Part shown: one piece after another, positions 1-7,734 of the stretch | How positions within the stretch are numbered: the stretch's first letter is position 1 | How the letters are laid out: every line of letters starts with the position of its first letter | NCBI GenBank assembly: GCA_027306695.1 | Contig: DAHUZH010000027.1 | Span: 1-35,016 of the forward strand | Direction: 5' to 3' | Origin: Acidobacteriaceae bacterium | GTDB taxonomy: Bacteria; Acidobacteriota; Terriglobia; Terriglobales; Acidobacteriaceae | DNA length: 35,016 nt | The notes under the pieces: model-generated | Database searches by the model: none | Seen by the model: the letters and a program-made list of their open reading frames with translations, nothing else | Told to the model about the DNA's origin: nothing | Program-made: the position numbers and the translations under genes

Positions 1-65
1 CGACCAACAGAGAGAATCTTATGGAGACCATCGACGGCATTTTCAATGACTCCGGTATCCAGTGA
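1..65 (+). CDS. possible 3' end of a gene cut by the window start
   Basis: One plus-strand frame is open from the first bases to a TGA at 63-65 and would end in a short acidic tail finishing NDSGIQ. The composition looks like a natural protein C-terminus, but a second plus frame is open even longer (to about 188), so the choice is a guess. Nothing about the function can be said. The stretch from 66 to 209 shows no gene and no convincing terminator. Confidence 0.25.
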   Translation, partial: TNRENLMETIDGIFNDSGIQ

Positions 66-209
66 TTTTGGCTTCCGACAGCGGATTATCTTTTTAGCCG
101 GGCAGTTCATCGACTGGCGGCCCCGAAATGATAAACCCCTGAGAATCCATAGGCTTACGCCGCATCTTCGATCAACGGCCTTCTAAATGGAATTGATAGC
201 AAATTCGGA

Positions 210-286
<77 letters not shown>

Positions 287-291
287 TCTTT

Positions 292-320
292 ATGATAGCT
301 GGAGCCGGGTACGCGGTCAA
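292..320 (-). promoter_or_regulatory. sigma-70-type promoter of the initiator tRNA
   Basis: On the minus strand TTGACC (315-320) and TATCAT (292-297) are separated by exactly 17 nt and lie a few bases upstream of the mature tRNA 5' end at 286. Both hexamers are one or two changes from consensus. A 7-bp inverted repeat (TGGAGGC at 327-333, GCCTCCA at 346-352) sits just upstream; its role is unknown. Confidence 0.75.
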
Positions 321-427
321 ACCCTCTGGAGGCTGCTTTTGAAATGCCTCCACTTACCTAGCCGCGCAGACAAGTGCAGAAGTTTCAATCTGCAAAACAG
401 ATCGTAACGTTCCGCGCCGTAATTCAG

Positions 428-1156
428 CTATTGCTTGCCGCCGTATTCGACTCCGTCGCCGGGCCGTTGCAACGGGACATAGGGCTGGGCAAGCATCAAG
501 GTTCCCAGCATCTGGCGCTCCTGGCCGGAAAACTGATCTTTGAATTGCTGGGAATTCAGGATCGCGTGGCGCTGCTCGGGCGGAAGTTGACTCAAATCCC
601 GGATCGCTTTGCGCACCATTCGCTGCCGGGTTACGGGCATCTGGCCAACTTGCTGCATCACATTGCGGACCTGCTGACGCTGCTCCGGGGACAACCTCTC
701 CAGGGCCTCCACGCGCTCTAAAGTACGCGCGCGCTGTGCCGGCGGCATCGCATCCAATTGTTGAAGACGATTGAACAACCTTTGCTGCGTGGCCGGAGAA
801 AGACGGTTAAAGCCTGGCTCGTTCCGCAACGCGCGCTCCTGAGCATCCAACGGCATATTCTGGTGTTGACGGAACCATTGCGCCAAGTGCTGCTGGGATC
901 CCCCCTGAGGATGTTGCCCATGCGGACCGCCCGAGGGTACATTCCGGCCTCCCCATGCGACATACCGGGGTTGAACTCCACTTGCTGGGCCAGGTCGTGC
1001 CCACGCCGTGCCACACGCCAGCAAAGACATCCCGCTCAATACAAAAGTCAGCCAACTTTTCTGCGTCTGAACATGAAAAAAAATCGCAGCACGGGTGGCC
1101 CTTCGCTGTATGAACGAAGCAGCGCCGACTCTACGATCTCCTCCACGACCTGCCAT
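428..1156 (-). CDS. DUF3106 protein, probably exported
   Basis: The protein matches the DUF3106 type: a Gln/Arg/Leu/Met-rich helical region with repeated phrases such as LSPEQRQQVRNVMQQ and LPPEQRHAILNSQQF. Function is unknown. A hydrophobic stretch (SWLTFVLSGMSLLACGTAWA, about residues 34-53) ending in an AWA site looks like a signal peptide, but the ATG at 1156 leaves an unusually long, arginine-rich lead. There is no better start in this frame. An ATG at 1074 in another frame would give MFRRRK joined to the hydrophobic segment if one base were added in the AAAA run at 1057-1060, so a frame problem or wrong start is possible. It is the last gene of the sigma/anti-sigma operon, suggesting an envelope role under that sigma factor. 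Confidence 0.75.
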   Translation of the reverse strand: MAGRGGDRRVGAASFIQRRATRAAIFFHVQTQKSWLTFVLSGMSLLACGTAWARPGPASGVQPRYVAWGGRNVPSGGPHGQHPQGGSQQHLAQWFRQHQNMPLDAQERALRNEPGFNRLSPATQQRLFNRLQQLDAMPPAQRARTLERVEALERLSPEQRQQVRNVMQQVGQMPVTRQRMVRKAIRDLSQLPPEQRHAILNSQQFKDQFSGQERQMLGTLMLAQPYVPLQRPGDGVEYGGKQ

Positions 1157-1249
1157 CTCCCCTTCGCGACACGGAACCAGAATGCTTCCGCGCTCGCCCC
1201 CACTTTATACCGCAAATCATCCGCTTGATTCGCAGACCGCTCGCCGATA

Positions 1250-1762
1250 TTAATTCGACGTATTCGCGTTCGTTGCTGAGATGCCATCTACACTTGCATC
1301 GTCGAAGGCCGCCAATTGCTGTAAGGTCTGCGCATTGGCATCCAGCAGTTCCAGGTCCGTAACCGTAGCGGAGACGGTTGGATTTTGAGGCACGGTCCGG
1401 TTAAAACTGACAAACCCCGCATACGATCCTCCGCTGACCACGAGAAGCAGCGCAAACGCCCCCGCCATCAGCGGCCGAAGATGCAGGTCGCTACCAAAGA
1501 GAAGCCGCATGCGCATCCGCTCCAGCCATCCGGGCGCTGGGGACATTTTCTCCTCACGCAGTCGCGCCGCCAATTGTGTATCGAAATATGGAGTCGGCGC
1601 TGGCGATTGCCAGCTATCCAGCAATCGTAGAGTGGCTTCCAATTCCTTCCAGTCGTTTTCGCAGCTAGAACATTCCCTGAGATGCTGACGCGCCTCCGCA
1701 GGCACACGGGCAGGATCAAGCACCATGTCCGGCAGAAACGTTTTGAGTTTTTCACATGTCAT
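1250..1762 (-). CDS. anti-sigma factor with zinc-finger-like N-terminus (zf-HC2 type)
   Basis: The start chosen is the ATG at 1762, with AAGGAG 9 nt upstream; a TTG at 1789 would also be open but overlaps the sigma gene. From this start the protein has 170 residues. His27-Cys31-Cys34 form the HxxxCxxC motif of ZAS/zf-HC2 anti-sigma factors, and one hydrophobic segment (AGAFALLLVVSGGSYAGFV, about residues 99-117) is the only membrane span. The short C-terminal part would be periplasmic. It begins 20 bp after the sigma gene and so is its likely inhibitor at the inner membrane; release signal and protease are not visible here. Confidence 0.87.
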   Translation of the reverse strand: MTCEKLKTFLPDMVLDPARVPAEARQHLRECSSCENDWKELEATLRLLDSWQSPAPTPYFDTQLAARLREEKMSPAPGWLERMRMRLLFGSDLHLRPLMAGAFALLLVVSGGSYAGFVSFNRTVPQNPTVSATVTDLELLDANAQTLQQLAAFDDASVDGISATNANTSN

Positions 1763-1781
1763 CGCAGCCATCTCCTTCCTT

Positions 1782-2768
1782 TTAAGCAAATTCCTTCAAC
1801 CGCTCCCGCAATGTTTGATATGCGCGAAAGAGCAGCGACTTCGTCGCAGATTCGCTCAATTTGAGCACGGTGCCAATCTGTTTATAGTCCATGTCCTGAT
1901 ACTTATGCATCACCACGGCCATCCGTTGGCGTTCTGGTAATGCCATTACATGTTCACGAATACGCTGCATGCGCTCGTCGTGCAACATGTCCTGTTCCGC
2001 CAGTGGCCGAAGATCGGCCACATCCGGCTTTGTCCCCGTATCCTCATCCGCTTGATCCAGATAAATGCTGGCCGATGCACGCTCATACTTGGTGTTCCGG
2101 GCGTGGTTGATCGCCATATTGGCGGCAATCCGATAGAGCCAGGTACTAAAACGGGCCTCTGCACGGTAACTTTGCCGCGCCCGATACACCCGCAGAAATA
2201 CCTCCTGCGACAACTCCTCCGCCACCGCTTGATTATGCACCATACGGTACATGAAGCTGATGATGGGACGGCGGTATTTGGCAATAAGGAATTCAAAGCA
2301 GGTGTCATCTCCGGCCCCGGCCCGCTGCATAATTTCCGCGTCCGTCATCTGCGCGAAATCGGCTGCATGGCCAAAATCGCCGACTGAGTGTGAATCCTTC
2401 CGATTGGCCCGTTGTTCCTCTACCGGGATGCGTTCCAGCGCAATCGTTCCCATACCATCAGGAACACGATCTTCCGAAGAAAGTTGCGCTTTGTCCATCA
2501 AAAACGACTCTAAAGCCGCATCCTCGGCAGGCCTGGCAGGGTCTTCCTCGGCATCTTCCGTATTGGACTGGGCCTCTGCAGAGCCGGAAATCAAATCCAG
2601 GAGGTCGCCTTCCCCGCCTGAATTGTTATCACCGAGCAGGTCATTTTCATCGGCTGGTTCATCGGCAGAAATCGAAGAATCTGCGTTCCATGGCGAAGTA
2701 TCTTCTGGCTGGCGCCGATACATCTTCTCTATGCCGCTATTTCGGGCCTTCTCGTCCATGCCAGCCAT
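1782..2768 (-). CDS. ECF-type RNA polymerase sigma factor with acidic N-terminal extension
   Basis: The C-terminal half has sigma region 2 (FEFLIAKYRRPIISFMYRMV, then FSTWLYRIAANMAINHARN) and region 4 (LPERQRMAVVMHKYQDMDY, then an HTH with LSESATKSLLFRAYQ). No region 3 is present, as in ECF sigmas. About 145 residues precede region 2 and are rich in Asp, Glu and Ser, which is not usual for an ECF factor of about 190 residues. The ATG at 2768 is the longest ATG start; a TTG at 2804 extends it, and the ATG at 2453 (MGTIALERIPVEE) would give a more ordinary length. None has a strong ribosome binding site. Downstream lie the anti-sigma factor and the DUF3106 gene, forming one operon. Confidence 0.9.
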   Translation of the reverse strand: MAGMDEKARNSGIEKMYRRQPEDTSPWNADSSISADEPADENDLLGDNNSGGEGDLLDLISGSAEAQSNTEDAEEDPARPAEDAALESFLMDKAQLSSEDRVPDGMGTIALERIPVEEQRANRKDSHSVGDFGHAADFAQMTDAEIMQRAGAGDDTCFEFLIAKYRRPIISFMYRMVHNQAVAEELSQEVFLRVYRARQSYRAEARFSTWLYRIAANMAINHARNTKYERASASIYLDQADEDTGTKPDVADLRPLAEQDMLHDERMQRIREHVMALPERQRMAVVMHKYQDMDYKQIGTVLKLSESATKSLLFRAYQTLRERLKEFA

Positions 2769-2887
2769 CGCCGTGCTCGGATTGTAGCGTATACTGGGAC
2801 GCAAGAGGACACTCAGTATCGTCTTCCCGTCCCTGCAGCCAGGCAGCGCAGTGCGAATTTTTTAGCAACGGGCGCAGATCCACTTCA

Positions 2888-2962
2888 GGGCGCTTAACTC
2901 AGCGGTAGAGTGCCACCTTCACACGGTGGAAGTCGCAGGTTCAAATCCTGCAGCGCCCACCA
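2888..2962 (+). tRNA. tRNA-Val (anticodon CAC)
   Basis: A 75-nt cloverleaf with acceptor arms GGGCGCT and AGCGCCC, anticodon stem CCACC/GGTGG enclosing TTCACAC (anticodon CAC, reading GTG), T-loop TTCAAAT and an encoded CCA at 2960-2962. A broken integrase lies just downstream in the opposite direction, so the 3' half of this tRNA is the likely attachment site used by a past integrative element. No second copy of the tRNA 3' end was found in the window. Confidence 0.96.
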
Positions 2963-3043
2963 TCGAATCAATCAGTTCCAGCTTCCCGGCTCCCGAAAAG
3001 GGCACAGAATGGGCACAAAACCCAATTTGTTGCCAGTCTGCGT

Positions 3044-3565
3044 TCATGACGCCTTTACCTCCGCACGCTTTCGCGAAAACAAAACATCCACAACTCTGCT
3101 CTGCGCCTCACGCTTGGTTTCCATGCGGGCATGCGTATAGACCTCCATCGTCGTACTGATTTTCGCGTGCCGCATCAACTCCTGCACCACCTTCACATCG
3201 CTGCCATATTCCGAGAGCAACGAACTGTAGGTGTGCCGGAAGGTATGCCAGCCGATCCGCTTGGTGATCCCAGCTCTCTTCGCAGCAGGCTGTAAGATCT
3301 TCTGCAAAGAAACATTGGCCCAGATCGGCATTTTGCCGAAGAGACGATCCCTGGCAAAGAGCCAATCCGCATCGGACGCGTACATGGTAATTGCCCGCCG
3401 GTACGGGTTGCTGGGAGACTTCTGTTTTGCAACGTCCGATGGAACCATCGACCACAGAACGCAGGACATTGGCTTGGCCTGTCTGAAAGTCGATGTCTCC
3501 CTACTTCAGGCCGATCGTCTCGCTGATACGAAGCCCAGTGGTAGCACAGATCATACCCATGGCCC
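3044..3565 (-). pseudogene. tyrosine recombinase (phage-type integrase), degraded
   Basis: Only the catalytic half remains. Reading the minus strand, the first catalytic Arg lies in TTGLRISE (codon 3528-3530). It is followed by an in-frame TAG (3501-3503) where GLKWGDI is expected, a frame change near 3390-3400 (between CKTEVSQQPVPAG and RRAITMYASD), and then an intact end with the HxxR box (WHTFRHTYSS), the second His (MRHAKISTT) and the Tyr nucleophile (EVYTH). The N-terminal DNA-binding part is missing; at about 3565 the sequence runs straight into a transposase fragment. The gene is inactive. Its place and direction beside tRNA-Val fit a former genomic island. Confidence 0.85.
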
Positions 3566-3569
3566 GCTC

Positions 3570-3805
3570 ACGTCCCACACTGCGTCGTCCATCTCCAGCC
3601 CGACAAACCAGCGGAATAAAAGGTTGTAATTCATCTGCTCCATCAACTGCCGTTCACTGCGGATCGAGTAGAGGACCATCGACAATGTGGCCCGCAGCAG
3701 CCGCTCGGGGGCCATTGACGGACCGCCTCTGTCGTCGTGGCGCTCCGGTGTAAAACCTGCCCCATAGTGCCTCCTTCCACTCTCTGGAAAAGTATGCACC
3801 ATCAA
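3570..3805 (-). pseudogene. IS5-type transposase, N-terminal fragment
   Basis: The frame contains APERLLRATLSMVLYSIRSE followed by QLMEQMNYNLLFRWFVGL and MDDAVWD, the conserved DUF772 N-terminal domain of IS5-family transposases. Similarity stops after VWDV at about 3575, where the sequence continues into the integrase remnant; the DDE catalytic domain is absent. The start side is also unlike the family, with only about 30 unrelated residues before the match, so both ends are lost. No terminal inverted repeats or target duplication were recognised. The remaining stretch 3806-3948 shows no gene. Confidence 0.75.
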
Positions 3806-3948
3806 TTGCCGGGACTATACACCTAAAGGGTCTTAGCAAACTGGGCGTTCCATCCTTGCGCAGCAAGGGTGGAGAAATCCAAGCAGACCCATCAAAATCA
3901 TTGCTTTTCCTCTTTCTCAACGATAGCCTGCACCGAAGGGGTCACTGC

Positions 3949-5409
3949 ATGCGTCATCCTTTCCGCAATTCTCTATTTGCATTTTTATTCGCCTGCATCG
4001 TCTGCATCGGTCATTCGCAGGCCGCCAGCACCGCAACAAGTTCGGCCCAGCCGCCTCAACTGCACGGGGCCTATCGCTTTGAGCGCGCGCATTGGATTTA
4101 TGTCCATCTTGAAGGCACTCCGCAGCATATCGGTTATCAGCACGGCTATCTGCTGGCGCCGGAGATCGAGGACACCTTCCACGCCATTCGCCTGGAAACC
4201 ACGCACAGCAACCATCGCGACTGGACGTTTTTCCGCGCCACGGCGAAGAACATCTACTGGCCGCATATCGAGACGCAGTATCGCGAAGAACTGCAAGGCA
4301 TCGCCAACGGCCTGAATGCCCACGGCATCCATGACATGGACGTGTGGGACGTCATTGCATTGAATGCATTTATGGAGTCCGGCGATTATTACCTGCCCTG
4401 GCTGGAGCGCCAGCACGGCAAGGCGGCCAATGCCAAGGCCCCTGGCAATTGCAGCGCCTTTGTAGCTACCGGCGACTGGACGCGCGACCATAAACCCGTC
4501 ATCGCGCACAATAACTGGAGTTCCTTTATCCAGGGTGAACGCTGGCGCGTCATCTTCGATATCGCCCCACAACACGGCTACCACATTCTGATGGATGGCC
4601 TTCCCGGCCTGATCCACAGCGGCGACGATTTCGGAATCAACTCCGCTGGCATTGAAATCACGGAAACCACCATCACCGGATTCAAAGGCTTCGACCCGAA
4701 CGGGATTCCTGAGTTTGTCCGCGCGCGCAAAGCCATGCAGTACTCGGCCAATATCGACGACTTTGAACGCATTATGGTCACGGGCAACAATGGCGGCTAT
4801 GCGAATGACTGGCTGGTCGCCGACAACCATGCCAATGAAGTGGCGCGGCTGGAGCTGGGACTGAAATTCCATCGTCTGTGGCGCACGAAAAACGGTTATT
4901 TTTTAGGATCGAATTTTCCCAGCGATCCCACGTTTATCAAGAAGGAAACGGACTTCAATCCCAACGATCAGGCCAGTTCCCCCAATGCCCGTCACAAGCG
5001 TTGGAAGCAGTTGATGGCGCAGTACAAGGGAAAGATCGATGCGCAGCTCGCCCAGCAGTTCCTCGCCGACCATTTCGATGCATATTCGCAAAAGCAAGGC
5101 GCGGATGAACGGACACTCTGCGGCCACGTCGATATCTCGAAACGCGGAGTGCCAGAATGGGGCTACCCTCCCTACAATCCTGGAGGCGCAGTCAATGCCA
5201 AAGCCGCAGACAGCTCCATGGTTGGCAAAATGTCCTTTGTGGCGCGCACTGGCCGTCCCTGCGGACAGGATTTTCTAGTCGGGCCGTTTCTCGCCCAGCA
5301 TCCCCAATTCGCATGGGAAAAATCGGTGCTCACAGACATGAAGGGCAATCCTTGGGACGCTTTTCAGGCGAACGATCATGCCCACTCTTCCACCGCTGCC
5401 GCCGAGTAA
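3949..5409 (+). CDS. secreted C45/NAAA-like Ntn hydrolase (phospholipase B-like)
   Basis: The ATG at 3949 has GAAGGGG upstream and starts a clear signal peptide (FAFLFACIVCIGHSQAAS), giving 486 residues; the frame is open further upstream but without similarity. After a pro-segment of about 140 residues comes NCSAFVATGDWTRDHKPVIA, with Cys168 as the expected nucleophile, then HNNWSSF and GLPGLIHSGDDFGINSAGI, as in acyl-CoA:6-APA acyltransferase, acid ceramidase-like and phospholipase B-like proteins. In those families the precursor cuts itself before the Cys. The substrate cannot be told: an amide or ester in the periplasm or outside is likely. It stands alone between the integration scar and a convergent gene. 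Confidence 0.8.
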   Translation: MRHPFRNSLFAFLFACIVCIGHSQAASTATSSAQPPQLHGAYRFERAHWIYVHLEGTPQHIGYQHGYLLAPEIEDTFHAIRLETTHSNHRDWTFFRATAKNIYWPHIETQYREELQGIANGLNAHGIHDMDVWDVIALNAFMESGDYYLPWLERQHGKAANAKAPGNCSAFVATGDWTRDHKPVIAHNNWSSFIQGERWRVIFDIAPQHGYHILMDGLPGLIHSGDDFGINSAGIEITETTITGFKGFDPNGIPEFVRARKAMQYSANIDDFERIMVTGNNGGYANDWLVADNHANEVARLELGLKFHRLWRTKNGYFLGSNFPSDPTFIKKETDFNPNDQASSPNARHKRWKQLMAQYKGKIDAQLAQQFLADHFDAYSQKQGADERTLCGHVDISKRGVPEWGYPPYNPGGAVNAKAADSSMVGKMSFVARTGRPCGQDFLVGPFLAQHPQFAWEKSVLTDMKGNPWDAFQANDHAHSSTAAAE

Positions 5410-5440
5410 ACATCGCTCGAGAAATTGGTCTAACAAAATT

Positions 5441-5480
5441 AGCAAAGCCTGCTGCAATGCAGCCAGCAGGCTTTGCTTTA
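5441..5480. terminator. bidirectional intrinsic terminator
   Basis: A perfect 14-bp inverted repeat, AGCAAAGCCTGCTG (5441-5454) and CAGCAGGCTTTGCT (5464-5477), with a 9-nt loop. It is followed by TTTAT and preceded by AACAAAATT, so it can act on both strands. It lies between the convergent hydrolase gene (ends 5409) and the barrel gene (ends 5505). Confidence 0.85.
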
Positions 5481-5504
5481 TGAAGCGACCGATCCCGCAC
5501 ATCT

Positions 5505-6107
5505 TTAGAAGTGGTAGGCAAAACCGATGGCTGGCTCCGACATGATGTAGGCCCGCCCGGTGGAAAACTGCTTCAACCCGAAATCCTGCGTTTTGAAGAC
5601 CTGTCCGCGATACTGCACGCGCAAATCCCAGCTCGGATTCAGCTCATACGCGATCCCACCGCCGAACAGCACTGCCAGAGAATTCAACTGCTGGGTGTCA
5701 TAACTTGTCGTCTTAATGCTGCCCAGCGGGGAGAAAAACAAGATGCCCCCGCCACCTTCCAGGAAGGGATTGAATCTTTTGAAATCGAAGCTGCGCACAT
5801 AAGCAAACGAGGCTTCCTGCATAGAAGTATAAACGCGCGCATTGTTGATGCTATTGATGAATTTGTTGGTGAAACGGACATAGGAATAGTTTGCTTCCGC
5901 TGCGCCATTGGGAGTCAGGAGGTAACGATAGCCCAGGTACATCCCCAGGCCCAGTGTCGAGCGCTGTTGGGTCAGGTTGCCCTCCACATAGGGTTGAATA
6001 TCGCCCATGGCGCTCAGGTTGATCTCTTCCCTGGCTCCTTCCTGCTGCGCGAAGCCGGTTCCCGCCATTATGGGTAGCAGGCAAAGCAAAAAAAGCAACT
6101 TCTTCAT
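5505..6107 (-). CDS. outer-membrane beta-barrel protein, copy 1
   Basis: The start is the ATG at 6107, which opens a typical signal peptide (MKKLLFLLCLLPIMAGTGFA) ending before Q; AGGGG lies upstream. The 200-residue protein has alternating strands such as LGMYLGYRYLLTP, FEGGGG-like turns (FLEGGGGILFF), LFGGGIAYELNPSWDLRVQYR, and ends in Phe after IGFAYHF, the C-terminal signature for barrel insertion. It resembles OmpA/OmpW-like 8-strand barrels; no enzymatic residues are evident. It is a paralogue of the next gene upstream (6209-6808), with the same start region, and may be co-transcribed with it. Confidence 0.82.
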   Translation of the reverse strand: MKKLLFLLCLLPIMAGTGFAQQEGAREEINLSAMGDIQPYVEGNLTQQRSTLGLGMYLGYRYLLTPNGAAEANYSYVRFTNKFINSINNARVYTSMQEASFAYVRSFDFKRFNPFLEGGGGILFFSPLGSIKTTSYDTQQLNSLAVLFGGGIAYELNPSWDLRVQYRGQVFKTQDFGLKQFSTGRAYIMSEPAIGFAYHF

Positions 6108-6208
6108 TCGGTAGTGAACCCCTGGTCCTGCGATTTCCGTACTACAAGTTCGGTCTGAAAATTTCCGTCCAACCCTTTGCATTCGTCAAGATTTTCGCGG
6201 GCCTGACG

Positions 6209-6808
6209 TTAGAAGTGGTACGCAAAACCGATCGTCGGCTGGTTGATAAAATATTCATAACGGTCCGTCTTGAATTGGCTGAGCCCATAATTGTTCGCGT
6301 AAGAGATGTACGCGCGATATTCCACGCGCAGGTCCCAACTCGGACTCAATTCATAGGCAATACCGCCACCAAAAATACCTGCGATTGCCCTGGAGTTGCT
6401 GCCTGCATTCGTCGTGGTATGGCTGTTGTCGATGGGGCCGAATAACAGAAAGCCCGCGCCACCTTCTGCAAATGGGTTGTACTTCTTGTAAATGAAACTG
6501 CGAACGTAGGAAATTGACATTTCCTGCATCGCACCATAGATACTCGCCTGAGAAAATGGCGCAACATAATGCGAAGTGAATCGCGAGTACTGGTAGTTGG
6601 CCTGCAAAGCGCTGCTTGGGGTCAACATAAAGCGGTATCCCAGCATAACGCCCTTACCGAAAGTTGAGGTCTGAGTGACCGCATTTCCTGTGACCGTCGG
6701 TTGCCATGTGCCAACAAAACTTGCGCTAACATCCTGCCGGCTTTCCTGTGCAAAGCCGGTTGCGGCCAGCATGGGCAGCAGACAAAGCAAAAAATACAAC
6801 TTCTTCAT
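6209..6808 (-). CDS. outer-membrane beta-barrel protein, copy 2
   Basis: The ATG at 6808 begins a signal peptide (MKKLYFLLCLLPMLAATGFA) almost the same as that of the downstream neighbour. The body shares its plan: GVMLGYRFMLTPSSALQANY, a YVRSFIYKKYNPFAEGGAGF turn, FGGGIAYELSPSWDLRVEYR, and a final Phe in IGFAYHF. Length is 199 residues. The middle parts have diverged, while signal peptide, the strand before the C-terminus and the ribosome-binding region are conserved, so this is an old tandem duplication. Role beyond a structural or adhesive outer-membrane protein is unknown. The gap 6809-7050 holds no gene; it contains the terminator described for the next gene. Confidence 0.82.
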   Translation of the reverse strand: MKKLYFLLCLLPMLAATGFAQESRQDVSASFVGTWQPTVTGNAVTQTSTFGKGVMLGYRFMLTPSSALQANYQYSRFTSHYVAPFSQASIYGAMQEMSISYVRSFIYKKYNPFAEGGAGFLLFGPIDNSHTTTNAGSNSRAIAGIFGGGIAYELSPSWDLRVEYRAYISYANNYGLSQFKTDRYEYFINQPTIGFAYHF

Positions 6809-6977
6809 TCGGTAGTGAACCCCTCGTCCGCCAATCTTCCCGCGCGGCTGAACAAAAACTGGCCGTTCGCGCAAAAGGTGGTTTGGCTCTGATTCCGTGA
6901 CTGTTCCTAATTGTACCTGTCAGAATGTGGGTTCGGCGGGAAGGAAGCTCATTTTTCAGTGCGGAGAAATAACAATC

Positions 6978-7030
6978 AAAAATCTTACCAAGCCCGGCAG
7001 GGAGACAGTCGTGTGAAACCTGCTCCCTGC
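6978..7030 (-). terminator. probable terminator of the Spy-like gene
   Basis: On the minus strand GCAGGGAGCAG (7020-7030) pairs with CTGTCTCCCTGC (6997-7008) with one bulged T, giving a strong hairpin 20 nt after the stop codon. A run of five T (plus-strand A at 6978-6982) follows, but 14 nt beyond the stem, so the match to a classical terminator is imperfect. Confidence 0.5.
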
Positions 7031-7050
7031 GATCTCCCGTGCATTTGAAT

Positions 7051-7560
7051 TTACTGCGGTTGCGGCGAATTCTGTCCACTTGAATCCGGCGGGGCCTGCG
7101 GCTGGGTCCCGGATGGAGCTGGCCTGTTTTGCTGCATGCGGTCGCGCATACGCTGCTGCATCTGCTCGAACTGCTGCTTCTGGCTGTCCGTCATCACGGC
7201 TTCCATCTTCTGCCTCGTGCCCTGCATCAGCGCGCGCATCTGCTGGCGCTGCTGTTGCGGAGTCAGCGAAGTGTTTTCGTGGATCGCCCGCATCTGTTTG
7301 TCTCTTTCCCGCAGGATCGGCAGCATCTGCTGTTGCTGGTCCGCAGTCAGGTTCAACACTTTCGTCAAATGCCGAAGCTGACGCTTCGGGCTGGGCGGAT
7401 GATGGGGACGCATCGGCATCCCGGAGTTGGGTGGAGGAGCTTGCTGGGACTGCTGCTGGGAAGTTGTATCTTGCGCCTGCATCGCAGCAGGCACGCAGAG
7501 AGCGAGGCCGAGAATCGCGGCACTCACACTCATAGAACAAAAAAGTTTACGTTGGTTCAT
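7051..7560 (-). CDS. Spy/LTXXQ-like periplasmic protein
   Basis: The ATG at 7560, preceded by AAGGATT, starts a signal peptide (LFCSMSVSAAILGLALCVPA, cut near MQAQ), giving 169 residues. The mature part is helical and Gln/Met/Arg-rich: LTKVLNLTADQQQQMLPILR and TSLTPQQQRQQMRALMQG carry two LTxxQ-like motifs as in Spy and CpxP, followed by MTDSQKQQFEQMQQRMRDRM. The tail is Pro/Gln-rich and disordered. Spy-type proteins act as periplasmic chaperones, but many acidobacterial homologues are untested, so the role is inferred. It stands alone between the barrel pair and the LysR gene. No gene is seen in 7561-7734. Confidence 0.75.
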   Translation of the reverse strand: MNQRKLFCSMSVSAAILGLALCVPAAMQAQDTTSQQQSQQAPPPNSGMPMRPHHPPSPKRQLRHLTKVLNLTADQQQQMLPILRERDKQMRAIHENTSLTPQQQRQQMRALMQGTRQKMEAVMTDSQKQQFEQMQQRMRDRMQQNRPAPSGTQPQAPPDSSGQNSPQPQ

Positions 7561-7734
7561 AATGGAATCCTTTCCAGTTTCCGAGCGATCGCTTGCGTTG
7601 TCGGACCGCTCGCAATCACCCACTCGCCTTGTGTTCATGTAGACGGAAAATGTGGATGCGAAGTTGCGCGGTTCCGCGCTTCCTGAAAGAACTCCTCGCG
7701 GCCGTCTCCGCACTTCGCCCACGGGAACACGGAG

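Noticed and set aside
1048-1287. 79-codon frame between anti-sigma and DUF3106 genes
   Set aside because: It overlaps both neighbours, has only a weak ribosome site and no recognisable family features; kept only as part of the frame-ambiguity finding.
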